A stretch of DNA of 62,346 nt from Saprospiraceae bacterium (GTDB lineage Bacteria; Bacteroidota; Bacteroidia; Chitinophagales; Saprospiraceae), in the NCBI GenBank assembly GCA_027488855.1, contig JAIYAV010000310.1, positions 1-62,346 on the forward strand, given 5' to 3'. This document shows, piece after piece, positions 59,477-62,346 of the stretch (the stretch's first letter is position 1; each line of letters begins with the position of its first letter). A program made the position numbers and the translations under genes. The notes below the pieces were generated by a model. The model was not told the DNA's origin. It saw only the letters and a list, made by a program, of their open reading frames with translations, and did not search any database.

Positions 59477-60616
59477 TTAATAGTCGGCAAACCTATATTT
59501 AGTATCAGGTAAAGTTACCTCTCTTGAGTTTGTTACTGTTCTATCCCAAGGAATTTGCCCTTCTGGGTTTTTAAAATCGCCTTTGTAATTTGACTCAATT
59601 ACCTTGATTTTTGTTAACTTACCATCGGAGTCAAAGTAAGTATCAAGAATTATTCCTGTATGCTTATTCGTAGCCCATTCAAATATCATTCCTGCTCGAA
59701 CATCAGCATCTGTTTTAGTAACTCCTCCTCCGTAAATAAATTGTTTACTTATGGCTGATTTTGTAATTCTATCTTTTGTTTCTTTACATTGCGCCCTTAT
59801 ACCATAGAAACTTAATACATCTTGGTCTTTAGTTTTGTTAGGCGCTTTTGCATTCGGGTTAGCTTTGTAAATAGCTGCCATTTTACTGACAATAGTATTG
59901 AAATCGCTGCCATTCTGATAGGTAGATAGTGTGTTCCATAGATCAGTCCTTGTAGTACTAGAATTCGCTGGGATTTCAGGGTTTTTTACATTTGCCAAAC
60001 GATATGTACGATAGATACCATAGGCATCTGAAAGCTTTTCTCCATCCTTACCAATACAATCAGTAAACCACATATCGTCAGGAGTTGGTGCCAAAGAATA
60101 AGGAGAACTGCCTACAAATGAATTTGCAGTAGATAAAATTTTCAACTGATTGCTTGATAATTTGTATCTGAATTTAGTGCTAGATGAATATCCAGCAGGG
60201 ATTTTAATATTAATTGTTCCTGTTTTGGTAGTAGCATTAGAACTAAAACTCAAAGTGTGGACTCCAATGCCTTCATCTGACACTTTTGTTACATTATCTT
60301 TGTCAATGACGCTTAATTTAAACGTAGTGTTGCCATTTGCATCTGTCTTTTTGGTAGTGGTTCCTGTTAATTTTCCCTTACTAGATGAAGTCAAGGAAAC
60401 GATTACATTTGTATTTGGAGTAGTAACAACTGGAACTTCAAAAGCAACTCCCCAATTAGCAGAGGCAGGAATTTTCACAGACAACGTCGCACCTAATAAT
60501 GCAGATGGTTCGGTTGATCTTGTCGTTTCAGCAACTGTAATAACATCTTGCGGTTTGGTGCATGAAGTAAGAAATAGTATTGCACAAGCAAGTGATGAAG
60601 GGATAATTTTCCTCAT
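59477..60616 (-). CDS. Lipoprotein with Ig-like and papain-like (NlpC/P60- or CHAP-type) domains
   Basis: 379 residues, AT-rich. Signal peptide with lipobox LTSC at C19. Residues about 40-150 look like an invasin/Big_1-type Ig-like domain (STSSSKGKLTGTTTKKT-style strand pattern and a K-T-D-A-N-G-N motif). The C-terminal half has the layout of a cell-wall amidase or endopeptidase of the papain-like fold: Cys277 (IRAQCKETKDR), His319 (NKHTGIIL) 42 residues later, and a polar third residue Asn343 (IESNYKG). Catalysis is inferred from spacing only. Adjacent to an insertion sequence. Confidence 0.75.
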   Translation of the reverse strand: MRKIIPSSLACAILFLTSCTKPQDVITVAETTRSTEPSALLGATLSVKIPASANWGVAFEVPVVTTPNTNVIVSLTSSSKGKLTGTTTKKTDANGNTTFKLSVIDKDNVTKVSDEGIGVHTLSFSSNATTKTGTINIKIPAGYSSSTKFRYKLSSNQLKILSTANSFVGSSPYSLAPTPDDMWFTDCIGKDGEKLSDAYGIYRTYRLANVKNPEIPANSSTTRTDLWNTLSTYQNGSDFNTIVSKMAAIYKANPNAKAPNKTKDQDVLSFYGIRAQCKETKDRITKSAISKQFIYGGGVTKTDADVRAGMIFEWATNKHTGIILDTYFDSDGKLTKIKVIESNYKGDFKNPEGQIPWDRTVTNSREVTLPDTKYRFADY

Positions 60617-60833
60617 TATGCTATTTATTTTTCCACTATACTTTCAAATACTTAGGGGTATTGTGGAGTATTTACCCTAATAATCAATCTCATGCTGCAG
60701 TCATTAGATGATTGTGCGACAAAGATGATTATTAATTAGGTTGTAGCTATTAAGGCAAAATTAAGTTTTGATTGTATCTTTACGGGCGATTATTCATTCT
60801 ACTTTTAGTTAAAAAATTAATTTTTCATGAAAG

Positions 60834-60846
60834 GTAACTATTTAGC
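60834..60846 (+). repeat. Left terminal inverted repeat of the IS66-type element
   Basis: GTAACTATTTAGC; perfect complement of the right terminal repeat. Confidence 0.9.
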
Positions 60847-60910
60847 AGCCGCCTGCGGCGGTTGCTAAAAATGAAAAAAGAAATTATCTTAGGGCATCAA
60901 AAACATTGAG

Positions 60911-62338
60911 TTGGAGCTACCAAACACAGTCGAAGGCTGCCATGTTGTGATCAATCAACTGCTGTTGATTATCGAACACCAACAAAAGCAAATTGACGAA
61001 CTAAAGTCAAGAGTTGTGGAGTTGGAAGCACGGCTGAACCAAAACAGCCGCAACTCAAGCCGCCCTCCCTCAAGTGATGGACTTAAACGCAAAGTGGGCA
61101 TCCCCAAAGAACCAAAGGTAAAAGGAGGTCAGCGGGATCACCAGGGGAAAAACCTTAGTAAAGTAGATAATCCTGATCACACTGTTCGATTGGTGACGCC
61201 CCTATGTAGTTGTGGCCTTGTCCTTGATCCTAAAGATGGTATTATTCTAAAAACTCACCAGGTTTTCGATCTACCCCAACCTAAGTTAGAGGTGACAGAA
61301 TATCAAGTGATCCAACAGGTTTGTTCCTGTGGCTGCATTCATCAAGGCCAAGTACCACAGGGGATCAATGCGGGTGTACAATATGGTCCTGGGGTGCGTG
61401 CCTTGAGCGTACTATTGAATAATTCTTGCCAATTGTCCTTCCAAAAAATTAGTACGCTCTTTGAGGATTTGTTTGGCTATAATCTCAATGAAAGTACAGC
61501 AGTGTCCAACAATAAACTAGCTTATGAAAGCCTGGAATCAGCAGAAAATCAAATTAAAGCATCCCTTGTGGATAGCCCCTTGGTTCACTTTGATGAAACT
61601 GGAATATTGGTATCCACTAAATTAAAATGGCTGCATACTGCTTGCAATACCCTATTCACTTACCTTTTTGTGAGTGCTAAGCGAGGTGGTAAGGCTCATC
61701 AAGAGGCAGCCTCGATCTTGACTGCTTTCAGAGGTTGGGCCGTGCATGATTGTTATGCCACTTATTTTACCTATACCCAATGTCGGCATGCCCTTTGTGT
61801 AGCTCACTTATTGCGTGAACTTCAAGCACAAATTGAACAACAAAAACTTTGGGCAGCTGAACTCAAAGTATTCCTTTTGGACTTGTACCAACGCAGTAAT
61901 AAAGGAAAAGGAACTGTCCCTCAAATCGCTATTGAAAAACAAAATTGGCTGGAAAAGTGCCAAAAAGCCATCCAATTGGAGGAACTTTTACTTCCCAAAA
62001 TAGATTTACCTGATCCTCTTAAAAAGAAAAAGCGAGGACGAAAACCCAGGGGGAAAGCACTTAGCCTCTTGGATCGACTCGTCTTACACAGCGATGCCGT
62101 TTTGGCATTTGCCGAATTTGAATGCGTTCCATTCACCAATAATCAAGCTGAGAGAGATATTCGTCCTGTAAAAACTAAGCAAAAAGTCGCTGGATGCTTT
62201 CGTACAAACGAGGGTGCTGGAATTTATGCTCGAATTCAAGGCTTTATAAGTACCTGTCGTAAGCATCAACTCAATGTTTTCAATGAACTTCGTGCTGCTT
62301 GCAGCACCGAAATATATGTCGCGCCCTTCGGGCGCTAA
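60911..62338 (+). CDS. tnpC: IS66-family transposase (TnpC)
   Basis: 475-residue DDE transposase. N-terminal leucine-rich coiled coil (HQQKQIDELKSRVVELEARL) with SSRPPSSDGLKRK after it, a zinc-binding region with cysteines (LCSCGLVLD, VCSCGCIHQG), the DDE core: D near 228 in VHFDETGI, D near 279 in AVHDCYATYF and E near 413 in NNQAERDIRPVK, and a basic C-terminus. The start is TTG at 60911; no better ATG is in frame. The TAA stop lies inside the right terminal repeat. The IS66 accessory genes tnpA and tnpB are absent, as in the ISBst12 subgroup. It appears intact. Confidence 0.93.
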   Translation: MELPNTVEGCHVVINQLLLIIEHQQKQIDELKSRVVELEARLNQNSRNSSRPPSSDGLKRKVGIPKEPKVKGGQRDHQGKNLSKVDNPDHTVRLVTPLCSCGLVLDPKDGIILKTHQVFDLPQPKLEVTEYQVIQQVCSCGCIHQGQVPQGINAGVQYGPGVRALSVLLNNSCQLSFQKISTLFEDLFGYNLNESTAVSNNKLAYESLESAENQIKASLVDSPLVHFDETGILVSTKLKWLHTACNTLFTYLFVSAKRGGKAHQEAASILTAFRGWAVHDCYATYFTYTQCRHALCVAHLLRELQAQIEQQKLWAAELKVFLLDLYQRSNKGKGTVPQIAIEKQNWLEKCQKAIQLEELLLPKIDLPDPLKKKKRGRKPRGKALSLLDRLVLHSDAVLAFAEFECVPFTNNQAERDIRPVKTKQKVAGCFRTNEGAGIYARIQGFISTCRKHQLNVFNELRAACSTEIYVAPFGR

Positions 62339-62346
62339 ATAGTTAC
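62334..62346 (-). repeat. Right terminal inverted repeat of the IS66-type element
   Basis: GCTAAATAGTTAC; contains the transposase stop codon TAA and ends on the last base of the window. Confidence 0.9.

Larger units (their letters stand above)
60834..62346 (+). mobile_element. Complete IS66-type insertion sequence (ISBst12-like, single tnpC)
   Basis: 1513 bp bounded by perfect 13-bp terminal inverted repeats: GTAACTATTTAGC (60834-60846) and its complement (62334-62346). Sub-terminal hairpins lie at each end (CCGCCTGCGGCGG; GCGCCCTTCGGGCGC). It contains one transposase gene. The right end is the last base of the window, so the expected target duplication (CATGAAAG to the left) cannot be checked. 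The left flank 60617-60833 is AT-rich and holds no gene. Confidence 0.9.

Overview
The window reads as a chromosomal segment of a Bacteroidota bacterium, most likely of the Saprospiria (Haliscomenobacter/Lewinella-like; this is inference from gene content and style, not a database match). The signs are LytS/LytTR two-component pairs, a TonB-dependent receptor with a carboxypeptidase-regulatory-like N-domain, a TamL-type outer-membrane lipoprotein next to a TrmH methyltransferase, several TAnnTTTG-type (-7) promoter elements, many SPII and SPI signal peptides, and moderate GC. About 52 genes are supported. No rRNA, tRNA or CRISPR array was seen.

Layout. 1-6212: a glycosyltransferase flanked by palindromic repeats, an acyltransferase abutting serC, a class V aminotransferase and hemE. 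6360-14382: a small exported protein, a propeller histidine kinase with its LytTR regulator, an unknown secreted protein, an HpcH/HpaI aldolase and a serine hydrolase. 14433-21081: a SnoaL-like protein, an AraC regulator, a GH67 alpha-glucuronidase and UxuA (glucuronate side chains of xylan), then OxyR with a probable self-binding site. 21291-28538: small membrane proteins and lipoproteins, then a receptor / TPR-like protein / sensor kinase / regulator block. 28580-34788: an unknown secreted protein, an AAA-ATPase/PDDEXK protein, DinB, a Crp-like regulator and a second serine hydrolase. 35083-38415: a GMC oxidoreductase, its Tat-signal small subunit and an exported TIM-barrel epimerase, which together suggest an oxidative sugar pathway in the periplasm. 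38722-45181: BNR-repeat and beta-barrel proteins with a decayed paralogue, DUF2442, an AT-rich lipoprotein, TrmH and TamL. 45291-54479: a third serine hydrolase, a third LytS/LytTR pair, a FAH-family enzyme, a dihaem cytochrome c, an inorganic pyrophosphatase predicted to be a lipoprotein, a GNAT-like protein and an ECF sigma factor with a probable anti-sigma factor. 54657-62346: Uma2, lysA, valS, a lipoprotein with a papain-like tail, and a complete IS66-type element ending on the last base of the window.

The most unusual property is the density of long, nested, near-perfect inverted repeats between genes: about a dozen loci in 62 kb, in several unrelated families. One family (35606-35735, 37441-37566, 45182-45290, partly 3645-3741 and 6213-6234) begins within a few bases of a stop codon. 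It keeps a fixed core, CTACCGCAG - ACTTAGACA - TTGTCA - CTGCGGTAG, while its outer arms drift. A second family (18174-18384, 38443-38665) keeps its apical part and stem but carries its flank on opposite sides in the two copies. I could not link these elements to a described family and regard them, with an orphan promoter followed by structured non-coding sequence at 49569-49822, as the best candidates for something new.

Many reading frames here open with TTG or GTG upstream of a better ATG. Where a signal peptide, family start or promoter element decided the matter, the ATG was chosen and this is stated.
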